Source: Rotaria socialis | Taxonomy: Eukaryota; Rotifera; Eurotatoria; Philodinida; Philodinidae | Reading direction: 5' to 3' | Length of the DNA stretch: 64,000 nt | Assembly (NCBI GenBank): GCA_905331475.1 | Contig: CAJNYU010004134.1 | Location: forward strand, 107,844-171,843 | Shown here: positions 27,701 through 42,700 of the stretch, in pieces | Layout of the letters: each line of letters begins with the position of its first letter | How positions within the stretch are numbered: position 1 is the first letter of the stretch | Notes under the pieces: generated by a model | The model's database searches: none | Seen by the model: only the letters and a program-made list of their open reading frames with translations | Told to the model about the DNA's origin: nothing | Made by a program: the position numbers and the translations under genes

Positions 27701-30700
27701 TGCTAAACAAGATGCAGGACAATATGAAATTCGTACGCCAGATGATTCCAGTTCGTGTCAAGTAACAATTGAAGAAGCTGGTACTCCACCTGCAGATTTT
27801 ACAAAAAAATTACAAAATACTGAAATTGATGAATTTAATACAGTTGAATTAAAATGTGAAACAAATAGAGATAATCTTCCTGTTGAATGGTTTAAGGATA
27901 GTAAATTAATTGAATCAAATGAACATTATAAATTAGAAAATAATGGAAAAGATCATTCATTATTTGTCAATGATATTTTAATGATTGATCAAGGTTCATA
28001 TACATGCCAAATAAAATCAAATGGAAAAGCCACAACAGCAACATTGAAAGTTAAAGAGATGCCAGCTGATTTCGTTCATAAAATTGGTATGTTGACTCAT
28101 TTTATGAGAATATATAAGAAAGTTTTTGAATACTCGAAGTAGCTTCGTAGTCACATCGATCACTATTGATACAAAACATTACAATGTCATTTAACAGAAA
28201 TAGGCTATATATATATATATATATACTACTAGAAATCGGAGTTCGGAAGCCGAATCGGAATCGGGACTGACTTTAAAAGAATATTTTCTCTTCTTCAGAA
28301 CTGAATTAATTTCAAATGCATCGTAAACTTTGAATATGTTATGTGAAACAAATAATTTAGCTTTCTTGTAATGCTATGAAATCTGTACAAATTCATTGAG
28401 TGCATGAGTTATTTTACTTTTACTGTTGTTCAAAGACATTCTCTCGTTTGCTTTATATATCATAAATCTCAACTAATATATAGATAAATAAGCAAACTTT
28501 ACTTTTTTACTCTAATTCACATTTTTTTTCTCTCTAAAATACCTTCACTATAAGCAATAAAATTTAAAAAAAACATTATTTTTATTTGTGTTGAAATGTT
28601 TTTACCATTTTATATTATATCGTAAATAATGTATCCAATCGTTGAAGTCTATTTATCTTGAGTGAATCTTTCGATAGTAGACTAACTGCATTATGTTGCA
28701 TAGCTGCTCTTGTAATTAATCAGTGTAAATGAAGAGTTCAAGTAATTAATTAAGCATAAACATTCTTTGTCATGTAGAACTTCTCCTTACAGTTACAGTT
28801 AGCATTCGATATAGACACGATATCGAACTATGGAATCTGCTACTAGAAGCTGAATTTCAATTAGCTAAATATCCTTCCTTTCAATAATTTATCAGAACAC
28901 AGTTGATGCACTCTTTTATTTGGCAAAATCATATAATTATTTATATTTCGTTTGACTACCAAGATTTTATTGAATAATTTAATATAACAAAGCCTGAGAT
29001 AGAGAAGAGTGGTTCACATTGAATATAGATAAGCTCATAGAAAGAAACAACATTCAATTAGATCTACTGACTGCTAGTCAATATTGTTTCTAGGTTTCCA
29101 GAATATAGGAAACATGCAAGTGATAAAAAGAAAAATTAATAATAGGAATGAATAAATTTGATTGATACTATTAGAATGTTATGAATATAATTGGGCTTTC
29201 ATTTTAAATAAGATTTTATTTATAGAACCAATCGATGCTATAACTGGTGATACCATATCATTTGAATGTGAATTAAATAAACCAACTATTAAAGTAAAAT
29301 GGTTAAAAGATAATAAAACTTTAGCAATAAATGATCGTGTTCAACCATCAATTGATGCCGAAAATCCTCATATACATTTATTAACACTAAAAATCTTAGA
29401 AAAAAAAGATGCTGGTACATATACATGTGTTATAGATCAGCCTGCATCCAAGAAATGTTCAGCACCATTAGCAGTGAAAACTATAACAGTAACATTAAGC
29501 GAACCATTGAAAGATATGTCATTAATTGAAAATGAAAATCTTATTCTTAAATTTTCTTTATCTCATGAGTTAAAGCAAATTCCAGTCATATGGAAATTAA
29601 ATAATAAACCAATAGAAGCCGATAATGATCGTATACAAATTGAACAGGATGGTAAATCACATTTTCTAACAATAAAACAAATTAACATAAATGAACAAGG
29701 TTCATATTCAGTCGAAATTCCAACACATAAAATTAAAACATCATCTCAAGTTAATGTTAAACCAGAAGAAATTAAAATTCTTAAAGATTTGCACATCGTT
29801 CCGAATGATGAACAACCAGAAAATCTTTTACTTGAGATTCAATTAAGTAAGCCATCACAAGCTGATATAGTTCTTCTTAGAAATGGTGTAAAACCAACAA
29901 GAAAAATTCCTATGAAAAATTTCAATGATGGAAGATATCAATTTATATTAGAAAATGTTATACCTGATGATTCGGGTTTATATGAAATTCCGCTTGGATC
30001 AGATCTTAAAAGTTCATTGCAAGTCAATATTGAACCAAAACAAAAAGAGGATTTAGATTTTTCTGTGCCATTAAAAGATAAAATCGAAATCAATGAAACT
30101 GAACCAATTTATCTTGAAGCTAAATTAAATCGTAAACCTGATTCATCTAATGATATCGTTTGGTTACGCAATGGTAAACCAATTCCATTATCAATTAAAA
30201 CTTCAATTAATGAAGATTTATCAATAACATTAGAAATTCCACAAGGAAATATTGAAAATGATACAGGAAAATATACACTTAAATTACCTAATGGTAAACA
30301 ATGTTCAACACAAGTTAATATTTTAAGAAAATTAACAAAGAAAGGCAAAAATGAACTTGTTCAACCGTTACATATTATTCTTGATGAGAATCGAATAGAA
30401 TTGAAGTTAAATGAAAAAGTTACATTAAGATGTAAAACATCATTACCAGTTAAAGATGTTCAATGGTATAAAGGTTCACGAAAGGTTTCAACACGTCGCG
30501 CAAATATTTCTAGTACAGAAAATTCAACTCAACATGATTTAATTTTATCAAAATTAGAAATCGATGACTTGGGACAATATCGCGTTGAACTTGATTCTGA
30601 TATTGAATCATCTATAGAATTGAATATTTTGCAAGAACTCAGTCCAATACGTTGTCAAGGTGAACCGATTGAAGGTCAAACAATAACATTAATATGTGAT

Positions 30701-33700
30701 ACAGTACTTCCACCGAAACAAATTAAATGGTCACCTATTATTGATCGAAAACGTTTTGATCAACAAGATTTATTATTAAAAATAAAAAATTTGAATGTTG
30801 AACAAGATTCAAAAGTTTTTACCATTGATGTTGATGGACAAAAACAATCCTATGAATTAATTATACAACCGTTACCAATGAAATTTCAAGGAATCATCGA
30901 ATTAAATCCAAAGTTACCTAAAGAAGATGATAATGTGACATGCACAGTAACATTAAATAAACCATTGAAAGATCAAGTATTAGATTGGTATTTGAATGAT
31001 CAATTAATTGTTCCAAATGATCGTTTTATTTTATCGACTGATGGATTACGTTCGATATTAACAATTAAAAATATTCGCCCACAAGATGCTGGGCAATTAG
31101 AATGTCGTATACCATTTTCAGATGAAAAATTATCAACACAATTACAAGTTAAAGAAAAACCATTGACCATATTAAAACCGTTAATGGCGGATAAAGATAA
31201 ACCAGTTGAATGTGATGATGTTACATTATCATGTCAATTTTCTAAAAAACCCAAAACAATTGAAGTTTATAAGGATGGAAAACAAATGGACTTTGATCAA
31301 GAATTGAACGATTTAAATGCAACATTCAAAATTAATTTACCAAAAACGAAACCGAATGATAAAGGAAAATATACAGTTATCGCTGATGGAGTTGAAACTT
31401 CGTATACATTAAGATTAACACCGAATCCAGTCAAATTTCTTAAACAATTAAAATGGGATAAAGAATCACCATATGAAGGTGAATCTGTCCAAGCTACATT
31501 TACATTAAATCGAATACCAGATAAAACAATTCAATGGTTTAAAGGTAAATTCCCAAATATATCTATATTGAAATTCATGTCTAAACACTAATATGAAATA
31601 TGGTTTACTTTGAAAAATATATTCTTAATAGATACTATGAGTTCTAATCATTTACTCATCAGAAGAAAAAAAAACACAACATCTGAGATTAGATCTTGAA
31701 ATTTCTTTTAATTTAAAGTCAAAATCAATTTGATTTATATTGTATAGAATTGTAGCTAAATTCTCAAAAACGTTTTTCTTTTTCTTTTCTTAAATATTAT
31801 GCTCTAAAATAGAAATATAATATGATTGAATTTATTGTAATAGTAATAAAAAAAAGAGAGCGTCTGATCTATTATTTATGAACTATATTTGCAACAACGA
31901 GAATTTTCCATATACATTTTTAGAGATGAAGTATTCATATCAATACATTTGGTTTTTTTTTAAACAAGCATTATTTCATTTGATTTTAATAATAATTTTA
32001 TTCTAGGTAAAATCGCTCTGCCAACAGATTCAACATCTAAATATGAATATTCACAAATCGATTGTACATTTACTTTAACAATTCCTTCAGTTGAACTAAC
32101 AGACGCTGATACTTATACAGTAAAACTTCCTGATGATACTCAATCATCAGCTCGTTTAAAAGTTCTTGAAACACCAGTTAAAGTTCTTGTTCCATTAACT
32201 CTTCAGCCAGTTGAACCAATTCTTGGAAATGAATTTACGTTATCTATAACATTAAGTCGTGATGTTAAAAAAAATGCTAAATGGATTAAAGCTGGTAAAG
32301 ATCTATCAATGAAACCTGATTCGAGAATATCATTTAAGCAAGAGCCTGATGTTGATAATCAAGGTGTACGATATATAATGACAATTCGTGATTCTAAACC
32401 AGAAGATGAAGGTACATATCGTTTTGAAGTTGAATCAAGTAAAATAAGTGAACCTAAAATTGTTCAACTTACTGAACCTAAAATTCTTATTGTTCAATGT
32501 GATGAAAAATTAAACGGTAAAATAGGTTCACCGTTAACATTGACATGTGAATTAAATTTTCCACAAGGTCATGTTGTTTGGTATCATGATGGCATTAAAT
32601 TAGCATCATCGGATTCAACACCATTAAAATCAACAGGTTTAACTATTAAAAACACCAATGTTACAAGAACATTAACAATAATTTCATTGAAAAAAGATGA
32701 TTTCGGTTCATATACAATTAAAACTAAAGATGACAAACGTCAACTACAAGTTGTTGAATCATCATCAGATGATCAATTAAAAGTACTTGAACATCCACCA
32801 AAATTACTTGATCTTGATCAAGGTAATGAATTATCACTTTCAATTGTAACCAATCGAAAATGTTCAATTGAATTTTCTAAAAATAATCAAGTGTTAAAAA
32901 CAAGTGAAAATTTTGATAAAGATAAATCTAGATATACAGTAACATTTTTAATATCAAAAGTTGATTTCAATGATGCTGGAATATACAAATCAATAATACA
33001 AGGTACTAAATATGAATATCAAACTGAAATATTAGTGCATGATCCATATGAACGACAAAAAACAGACGTGTTAGAGGCGGAATTACCGTTGTTGTTCATC
33101 AAAAAATTAGAAGATCAAAAAGTAAAGGCAGGCGAACAGGTTATACTTGAATGTCAATTGAATCGTCCACCTAAAACATCACCGATATGGTATCGAGACG
33201 GAAAAGAAATAATATCCAATGATAATATTGAAATTATTCAAGATGATAAATTATTACAATTAAAAATAAATAAAACATCAATTAATGATCAAGCAGAATA
33301 TACTCTTAATATTGAAAATTTACGTGGGCATGCATTTGTTGATCTAGTAAGATGCCTAATATTCATTAGAAGTTTTCTCTTTTTTCCTTAAACGTATTAG
33401 AATTTGAAAAAAAAATATTCAGTAAACTGTAATTCTCATTCTGAACCATAAGCAGTGTCATCAATAGTTTGTAGTTTCATCAAAACGATGTATTTAATAC
33501 TTGTCATTAACGAGAATGTTTAAATGTAATCATATTCGTTGATATATCGAACACGGAGACTTTGAATTGATGATAACTTATCAAGATATTTAGAATTCGT
33601 AATTAGGGTTTTACATTTTGAGAGAGTCAATGTGTGTATATATTTCTCTTTTTTAATAATTTTATTTAACATTGCCAACAGGAAATAATCATTGTGAAAT

Positions 33701-36700
33701 ACATTTTCGAGATTATGCTTATTTTCGTGGATATATTCAAAACAAGTGCTGTATATAATCGTTTCATATAGTTTAAGATCACATATCTTCCCGAACTGTA
33801 TGTAGAGACATATAGTAATATATGGAGAGAAAACAAATATGTAGTAGAGCCGACAATGTGTCTTATGTTTGTGTTCGTCTAGAAACATAGAAAGAAAGTA
33901 GTTTTAAGTTTTCATAGGTTATTGTCATTTTTTGTGTACACGAGAGAAATATACAATTATAAAGTTAAATGCTATAAAGTAATCTATCTGTCGAATTACG
34001 AGCATAGCTGTCTATTATATATACATGAAAAAGTAGCATAAGATATTTCATCTTGATAAATACTTGCTTTTTTTCTTTGCTTTGTAAAAAAAATGAAAAG
34101 GTAAGCTTTTGAGTATTCAGTGAATTTTTAACTATCATATAACAATATTAAAAATATTTATTGCTTTAAACATGTTCCACTTTTCTGAGTGTTAAAAAAT
34201 TGTGATTAATATTTTATAAATTATACTTTTCTAGGCAGGAGATCATGTTAAGTTTACACAAAAACTTTTCGATACAGTCGTCAAAGTTGGCACACCAATT
34301 GTTCTAGAATGTAAATTATCCATAGCTGATACACCAATAACATGGAAACGAGATGGTCAAATTCTTAATTCAGATCTTTCTCGTATTGATGGTAATTTAC
34401 ATACACTTCGTATTCCATCAGCTGAACTCGACCATAGCGGAAAATATTCTGCACACTATAATGATGAAATCAATACGTCATGCACAGTGTCTGTTCAAAC
34501 AGAGCCTGTTTTCGCTAGAGAATTACCACCAGAAATAACTCTCAAAGTCGGTTCAAATATTTTACTTGATATTGAAACAACACGCCCAAATAAAACTGTT
34601 CAATGGTATCGTAATGGAAAATTAATACCAAGAACTGGGGATGCACGACATCGTCTCGCTGATGACAAATACGTACATTCATTAAAACTTTCAAAAGTAA
34701 CACAACAAGATGATGACGAAACTTTATTCGAATGTGAATGTGATAATGTGCGAACAAAATGTCGTGTGTATGTTCAAACCGAACCTTTAGTCTTTTTCAA
34801 GGATCTTAAAGATGTTAAATATGAATTAGATGATCGTATAACATTTATTGTTCGTATGAATAAGTGTCCATCGGATAATTCACGGTGGCTACATAATGGA
34901 CAACCCATCGAGCCATCAAATCGTATTCAAATACTCTATGATGATACAGAACATGAAGCTAAATTAATTATTAATAATGCTGATGAAAATGACCAAGGAA
35001 AATACATCTACGATGCTGTTGAAGCACGTACAAGTTGTACAGCTGATTTGAAATTAACTAAACTTGAATTTATTCAAGAATTAAGAAATCGTTCCGTTAA
35101 ACAGGATCAACCAGTACAATTCGAATTTGAAGTTAATAAAATTCCAACAAAAGTTGTTTGGATGTTAAATGGGCAAGTTATTGAAAATGATGGAACAACA
35201 TTTGATTTAACAACATCACCTGGCAGAAAGAAATATATGTTGAAAATAAAACAAACACAATTATCTCATGCAGGAACTTTGACCGTTAGAATTGATGATC
35301 AAATTGAGTCAACTGCGGCACTTGAAGTTAAACGTAAGTTTTAATTTAATTAAAATAAAGCATCGAAAGAAAATCAAACGTGTCTTTTATTTTTTGTTTT
35401 CAGCAATTCCAATCGAATTCATAAAATGTTTAACAGGTGCAAGAGTAAATGAAAATGACACAGTTAACTTTATTTGTGAATTAAATAAGCCAAATATACA
35501 TGTTAAATGGTTTCTCAATGAAGAACCTATTGCAAATGGTACGGATAAATTTAGTTTTTTTTTGAAATATTTAAAATATTATCAAGTTTCACTTTTAGAT
35601 GAACATTTCGAAATCCAATCAAAAGGACCTGTACATACATTAGTCATTCATAATGTTGCATGGAATGAAGGTGGAGAATACAAATGTATAGCTGATGGTG
35701 GTGCAAAAACAAGTGCTACATTACTTGTTAAGGGTAAGTTAGAAGTTTTCTATTGATATATTTTTATATTGAGTGATTTATTTTTCTTGAAAATTTTCTA
35801 GCTACACCAGTTACTTTTACAAAACCACTTGAAGAATGTACTTGTAATTTTGGTGAACCTCTTGAATTTATTTGTGAAACATCAAAACCAAGTCGTGTTG
35901 ATTGGTTTCTTGGTGATAAACGTCTTTCATCACAACAATATGAAATGAAATCAGTTGATAATAAACATACACTTCGTATACCAAAAGTTAAATTATCAGA
36001 TAAAGGATGGTATAAATGTGCTGTACAAGATGTATTTACTGAAGCTAAATTAATTGTCATTGGTAAGTTGTCTTTTCAACCTAATTCATCATAAAAGAAT
36101 GACTTCCACAATAATTTTATTTTTAATATAACACAAAAAGAACTAGTCGTGAAAAATAGATAGTTTTCTTTCTGAACCGAACACATCATCAGTGGATGTA
36201 GCAGATTGAAAAAGTCCCCATCAATTATTGCCTCGATAGTAGGGTGCGCTTATTAAATACTTAGTAGATAGGATATTTAGAAACTGCTTTTAATTTAACC
36301 GAATTTTTTTAAAAACGCGTACACTACGTTCAAAACTTCCTACGACATAATCAACAACAGAATAGTTTAAAGTCAGTATCTCTCTCTCTCTCGCCTAGCA
36401 AGTTATTAAAAATGATATACTCAACTCTAAATGGTTTTAAAATGATATTTGATGGAACATTTTTTTACGCATCTTATATTTGGCAGCAATCAGCGTAATG
36501 TGACTTTTCTTAATCATACGAAAATATTTCAATGATAGGAGTCATAGAAAAGAATTCTATTAGAACTTTGAATTTCTCTGTATAACTTCCAATATAGTCT
36601 TTCTTATGTTTTTTAATATTTTACTGTATCTAATAGGCTCTTACTAGCTTCGTTATTTGATTGTTTTATTTTGTTTTTGAGATGTTCTATCCTAGCTCTA

Positions 36701-39700
36701 CAGAATTTAATAAATTATCAGCTTTCGACAAGTTGTATTTTTAATGAAATATTTCTCAAATAACTTAGTAGTGTAGACTTAAACTATTAACAAAAAACAA
36801 ATTTTAGTCCTTACGACGAATTCTTTTATCATAATATAAATGTAGAATTTCTATCTATTTTAAATAGATTCCAAAAACATTAATTTTGATTGTTTAGATA
36901 AACCAGTTGAATTAATTGAACCATTAGAAGATTGTAGTGTACAAGAAAATGATAATGCAACATTATTTTGTCAATTATCAAAACCTGATATGGATGTTGT
37001 GTGGTATAATAATGATCGACGAATATTTTTTACATCAAAATCACGAATACGTGCTAAACAAATCGATTGTTATTATAAATTATTATTAGATGATATTGAA
37101 TATGATGATCAAGGTTTATATGAAATGCGTTGTGAAAACATCAAAACGTCATGTCATTTAACAGTTAAAAAACTAGAAACAACGTTTCTTGATCATTTGA
37201 AAAATTTAAATGTTCAAGAAGGGGTATGAATATGAAATTTCATTTAGAAACGTCAATTCTTTTTATCTTGTTTATTTAGGATACAGCTCGTTTTCAATGT
37301 CGTCTATCAAAAATAGATTCAAATGTTCAGTGGTTTAAAAATGGTGTAAGGATTTCATCAAGCGAACGTATTGTTTATTCAATAAAAGGTGATCTTTTAA
37401 CATTAACTATTCATAATGCACAAATTGAAGATGAAGGAAATTATCGTTGTATGGTTGATAATCAACATACAGATGGAACATTAACTGTTGAACGTAAGAT
37501 TTTTACTATTTTTATTTTTCTTATTTCTTTGTAAAATGATTTCAATAATGCTTTGATTTTAACTTATTTAGCAACACCGACTACATTTATTAAATATTTA
37601 CCTAAAACATGGACTGTATATGGTGATGAACCATTGGAGTTATCATGCCAATTATCAAAATCTAATGTTCGTGTCATTTGGTTAAAAGATGGAATACCAA
37701 TTGATGGAAAAAGTCAAATGAAAAACGAAGGTTCAAGATACAGTCTTTATATTCCACATGGAGTTCAACCGGGACGATATACAATACGTATTGATGATAT
37801 TGAAGGAAAAGAAAGCACTTGTGAAGTATCTGTTCAAGGTATACAATTAGATTATTTTCTTATTCAATTCATTATTATTTTGAAATTTTCCCAATGAAAA
37901 GCAAACAAATTTCATTAGAGAATAATAATTAATTGTTTGCTCTTTGTGTTTCTACTTAGATCTAACTGAAAATGAACGAAAGAAACCACGTATTATTCGT
38001 GGACTTGACGATTTAGATATGCAAGAAGGCGAAACAGCTGAATTCTCATGTCAATTTGAAGGTGAAGATGTTGAAGCAACATGGTTTTTTGATGGAATTA
38101 TGCTTCGCACGAATGTCTTCATAACAATTAATCTTAAACCAAACGAACTAGCTCAATTAATTATGAGAGAAGCTTACTTTGAAGATGCTGGTTTATATAA
38201 ATTACGTTTAAGAAATAAATATGGTGAAGCATCTACAACATGCGTACTTTCTGTTCGTCCTCGTGAAATTTCTACGGATCAACGGAAATCGAGCATTGAA
38301 GATTTACCACCAAAGTAAAATAGAAATGTTTTGTATTAATTGTCTAAAATGTATTTAACACATCTTTTTTTCTTCTTCTTTTCTAATAGATTTATTGAGC
38401 CACTGACTGATGTTTACGTACATAAAGGACAAGAGGCTAATTTTCGGGCAATCATTACAGGTCAACCATCACCAAAAGTAACTTGGTATTGTAATTATAA
38501 GAAAATAGCAGTATGTATTTTGATTTAAGAGAAAAAAAGAACCATAATCTGTAATTATTTGATTAAATAGAATAATGAAAAATATCATGTAACTCAAGAT
38601 AAGGATGTTTATCTATTAGCTGTAATACATGTTGACGAAAATGATGAATGCGAATATTCATGTAAAGCTGAAAATTCAGCTGGAGAAAAAACGTGTTCAG
38701 CTAATTTACATCTTATTGAAACACCTGCTGGTTCAAAAGCACAACCGTATGTTTAGTTTTTTAATTTTGTTATTGTATTCCAATTTTATTTTTAAATAGA
38801 GCTGAAGATATTGCTCCATCATTTATTCGTAAACATCGAAATTGTACAGTTATCGAAGGACAACGTGCTAAATTTGACTGCTTTATAACGGGACAACCAA
38901 ATCCAACTATACGTTGGTTACATAATGGGTTACCATTAGATGTTGATTCAAATACAAGAAAATATTCATCACAACTACAAGCAAATGGTAAAGTTACATT
39001 AACTATTGAAGATTGTCTACAAGAAGATGCTGGTGAAATAACTATTATTGTTGAAAATCGTGCTGGTTCAACACAATGCTCAGCAGAATTAACTGTTGAA
39101 CGTAAGTTGTTGGAAATTAAAATGTAGAAAGATAATTGAACTATAATTTCAACTCCTACAAATCGTAACACTCACTACCATGGAAATATCATAGACCACC
39201 ATAACAGATGTTATTCATATACATTTTGTAGACTGTCTAACCTATAATATCTCGACTCATACATAGTGATCAGCGAAGTCTCACTTTCTGATTCCTAAAC
39301 TCGACCCGACTCCGAAAAAAACAGTTTTTTCGATTCCGCTTCCAACTCCGACGAGAAATTTTTCCGGAATCCGACTCCGGAAAAGTCCGCCTTTTTTTGC
39401 AGCTTAGTGGCATCTAACTCATATCAAATGTTTGATATTCTGAAAGGATACATATATATAAGTAAACGAATCAATAAGAAACGAACAGCATCAATGTCAT
39501 CGACAACAACAGTATCTTCTGAAGAATCAACCTGCACAGCTCCTAAACCCAGATCGAGCAACCCGACAGTAGGCACCTATCAGAACCCATCCGATCCGAC
39601 TGGAATCTAATAGGATTTTATCGGATCCTGTCAGATCTTACAGAATTATCGTAGGATTCCAGGTCGAGGAATCGATGTCGGATTCTCAGTGTCGGATTCC

Positions 39701-42700
39701 TATGAATTCCAAGGAAAAACCGTTGTATGCCATCAGAAGTTCATAGGATTCCGCCACTGAGGATCCAACATCGATTCCTCGACCTGGAATCCAATAGAAT
39801 TGTATCAGATTGTAGGATATTTCCAGGTTCCTATCGGATCAGTCGACCTGGAAACAATTATGTCTCGATGTCAATGATAGTTTCAATGATTCTAATAAAG
39901 AGAATATTCTTGATTAGTCTATTTTATTTTTTCTATATACTAATGGTTAATGTCAATATTTTTCTTGTGCCACTATTTTTCCTTAAGATTTATTTAAAAA
40001 GTTAAAATTAGCATATCTTTGTTCATTATACAATATACTCATGAATAAACTTGTATCTAAGTAAAAGTCAGATTATGTGATTTTTGTAGTAATATAGCTC
40101 AAACGTTAACTCACAAAAAATTTATTTTATTTTCTACGACTTGAGCTTCGTCAGAGTAGAAATCGAATTTCGGAGTCCGGTGTCATTTTTTACTCCGACT
40201 CCGACTGCGGGAAATATTTTTTCACGATTCCGATTCCAAGCCCAACTCCGAATTTTTTTTTCAATTCCAATTCCGACTCCAATGCAGTACACTACTCATA
40301 CGTATCTAAACTACTTGCCAGTCGAATTTCTAGAGTATTAAACGAAAGGATATTGTAAAAAGCATGTTTCAAAAAAAAGGAAAAACTAACAATCGTCTTC
40401 CCTAATATAATAACAATAATAATAGAATAATCTTTAACATTTTAATTTAATTCTACAAAAGTTGTACGAACAAAAAATCTCTATGTTTTAAAATAAATAA
40501 ACTGTTTTTTTTTGTATGTGTTTTTGTAGCTCATCATGAATCAAGCCGATTAAAACGTCGTGTAAGTTTCGATGTACCAGAATTAGCACCATCAACAAGT
40601 AAACAAGGTGCAATACCTTCGCCACCATCACGTTTATTACTAACACCTCATTCCAAGTCAACTTTGAATTTAAGTTGGGACCATTCACCATCACATAACC
40701 GAGCACAACCATGTACTTATATTGTTGAATTAAGAGATCCAAGAACTTATTCTTGGTCAACTTATGTTTCAGCATTATCAGGTTACTTGTTTGATTCTTA
40801 TTTTTGTTTAATTTTTATATAAATTTGTTGCCTTTTTCTTTAAATAACTATAGATACTAGTGTTCAATTGCGTAATCTCAATTTAAATCATATTTATGCT
40901 GTTAGAGTTCGAGCTGAAAATACATTTGGGGTTAGTGATCCATCACAACCAGTAACCAGTCGTCTTTTAACTCGAAGTAAGTCAATTAAATACACAGAAA
41001 AAAAGGGAAAAGATTATTATTTTTATTTAAAACAAATAATTTAGCTGATGAACAACAAGTAGAAAGTGAAAAAGAACCTACAAATAAAACAAGACGACCA
41101 TATACTTCTATGCATGATGATTATGGTGGTAAAACAAATTAGAAACATTTAAAATAAATACTAAAATATAAATTTATGTTTTAGGTGCTCGACCATCATT
41201 ACAAGTCGATGGACCTGATATTCAATATTTTCTTGAAGGTCAAAACGCTCGTATTACCATGTTACTCGTTGGTTATCCAATACCTGAAATAACTTGGTTT
41301 CATGATGTAAGTTTTGTTTTGGATGATGTTTTTTTCAGTGTCTTTTTTTTATCGATCAGGGTGAAAAAATTCCATTGGATGATTCACGTGTAAAATTATA
41401 CAATGACCGCCGTGGTTATGCATGTCTTTCGATTGATTCCGCTTTAGCATCTGATGAAGGTACTTATGAAATAGTTGCCGAAAATAAATATGGTGCAGCA
41501 CGTCGTACTGTGTACTTATATCTTGCTGATCCGCCGATGTTTCTTGAACCGTTACAAGACACACGTTGTCGTACACATGATACATTTAGACTTGAATGTA
41601 AAGTTGATGGTATACCCTATCCAGAAGTACGTTTTTATAAAGATTGGCGTTTATTAGCTGATTCATATCGTACACGTATACGACATATTGAACCTGACAT
41701 ATGGCAATTAACAATATATGGTGCTATTGAAAAAGATACCGGCCTATATACTTGCACAGCAAAAAATATTGCTGGTGCAACATTATCATCAGCTAATGTT
41801 AGTATTGAAGATAATCTTTTAAGTATTCCAAGACCAGATCTAGAAAGGCCTACAATGACATTTAAGAAGAAACGATTCGATGAAGATTATGATATACTAG
41901 AGCGAATTGAACAGTAAGGAAATTTTTGTTTTGTTTATTTAAAGAGAAAAATAAATGAAATTAATATTTTATTTCAGTGGACCCATATCATCTGTATATC
42001 GCGTTATTGAACGTCGAACAGCTAAAGAACGTATTGCTAAAATTGTTCACAATTCAAAATATTTCGATTGGCTTAGACGTGAGATGGACATTTTATCACA
42101 TTTACATGATTCAAATATTCCACGTATACATGATGCTTATGAAACAGACAAAATGCTTGCAATTGTACTTGACAAGTACGTTTTATTTATTTCAACTAGT
42201 TTTACTTTACAAAAAATGATTTAAAATATGCTATTTTTCTAGTTTTTATGGAAATGATCTTCTTGAAAATCTATTAAATCGCCGAACATATACTGAACGT
42301 GATGCAGCTTTAATAATTCGTGATCTTGTTGAAACACTTAAACATTTGCATTCCAGAAATATTGCTCATCTCGATATAAAAGTATGTTTTATATTCAATT
42401 TATTTCTCACTACAAAAACAAAAAATATTTTATTCATTTTTATTTGATTTTAGCCTGATAATATTTATATTGATAATCGTCATGATCCAATACGTGTGCA
42501 ATTATTAGGTTTTACAAATGCACGTCATTTAACGGGTTCATCAAATGTTTATTCTGATTATGGTACACCAGAATATGTTGCACCAGAAATTGTTCATCGA
42601 TATCCAATATCACTTAACACTGATATGTGGAACATGTAAACTTTTGTTCATATCTTAAAATAAAATAATTATTTTTATTTTGTTTTTAGTGGTATTCTTA

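Larger units (their letters stand above)
20418..28086 (+). other. Ig-domain tandem array, part 1 (about 16-17 Ig domains)
   Basis: Exon 20418-22764 begins with a Pro/Glu tail and then encodes eight Ig domains of about 88-95 residues, the last completed in exon 23428-24090. Further Igs follow in exons 24169-24639, 25274-25609, 25688-25831 and 27262-28086. Domain starts show the usual F-x-K-x-L or F-V-K-D-L pattern and ends show x-V-x-V-x-x-P. Most domains before 25 kb keep the B-strand Cys or the Trp but have Ser, Tyr or Val where the F-strand Cys would be (for example G-T-Y-S-V-Q-V), so they cannot form the canonical disulfide. Domains with both cysteines (G-N-Y-T-C, G-S-Y-T-C) appear from about 25.7 kb on. 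Most introns interrupting the array are phase 1. Confidence 0.8.
29226..35333 (+). other. Ig-domain tandem array, part 2 (about 17 Ig domains)
   Basis: Three long exons (29226-31544, 32007-33346, 34235-35333) encode Ig domains end to end with one- to three-residue linkers. Domain boundaries are visible at L-S-E-P-L-K-D, I-K-I-L-K-D-L, L-D-F-S-V-P-L-K-D, E-L-V-Q-P-L, L-T-I-L-K-P-L, V-K-F-L-K-Q-L, V-K-V-L-V-P-L and similar. The Trp of strand C is mostly kept (W-L-K-D, W-Y-K-G, W-Y-L-N). One domain around 30640-30870 is short and lacks a typical C'-E region. Splits at phase 1 or 0 let single domains be skipped in frame. Confidence 0.8.

Noticed and set aside
39407..39610. 67-codon open frame in the 39-kb intron
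   Set aside because: Its Ser/Thr/Pro-rich end is encoded by the degenerate GATCC repeats. It lies wholly inside an intron of the giant gene.
34235..41913. Possibility of a CRISPR-like or other regular array because of repeated domain sequence
   Set aside because: The regularity is at the protein level (Ig domains). There are no identical short repeats with spacers, and the DNA is eukaryotic.
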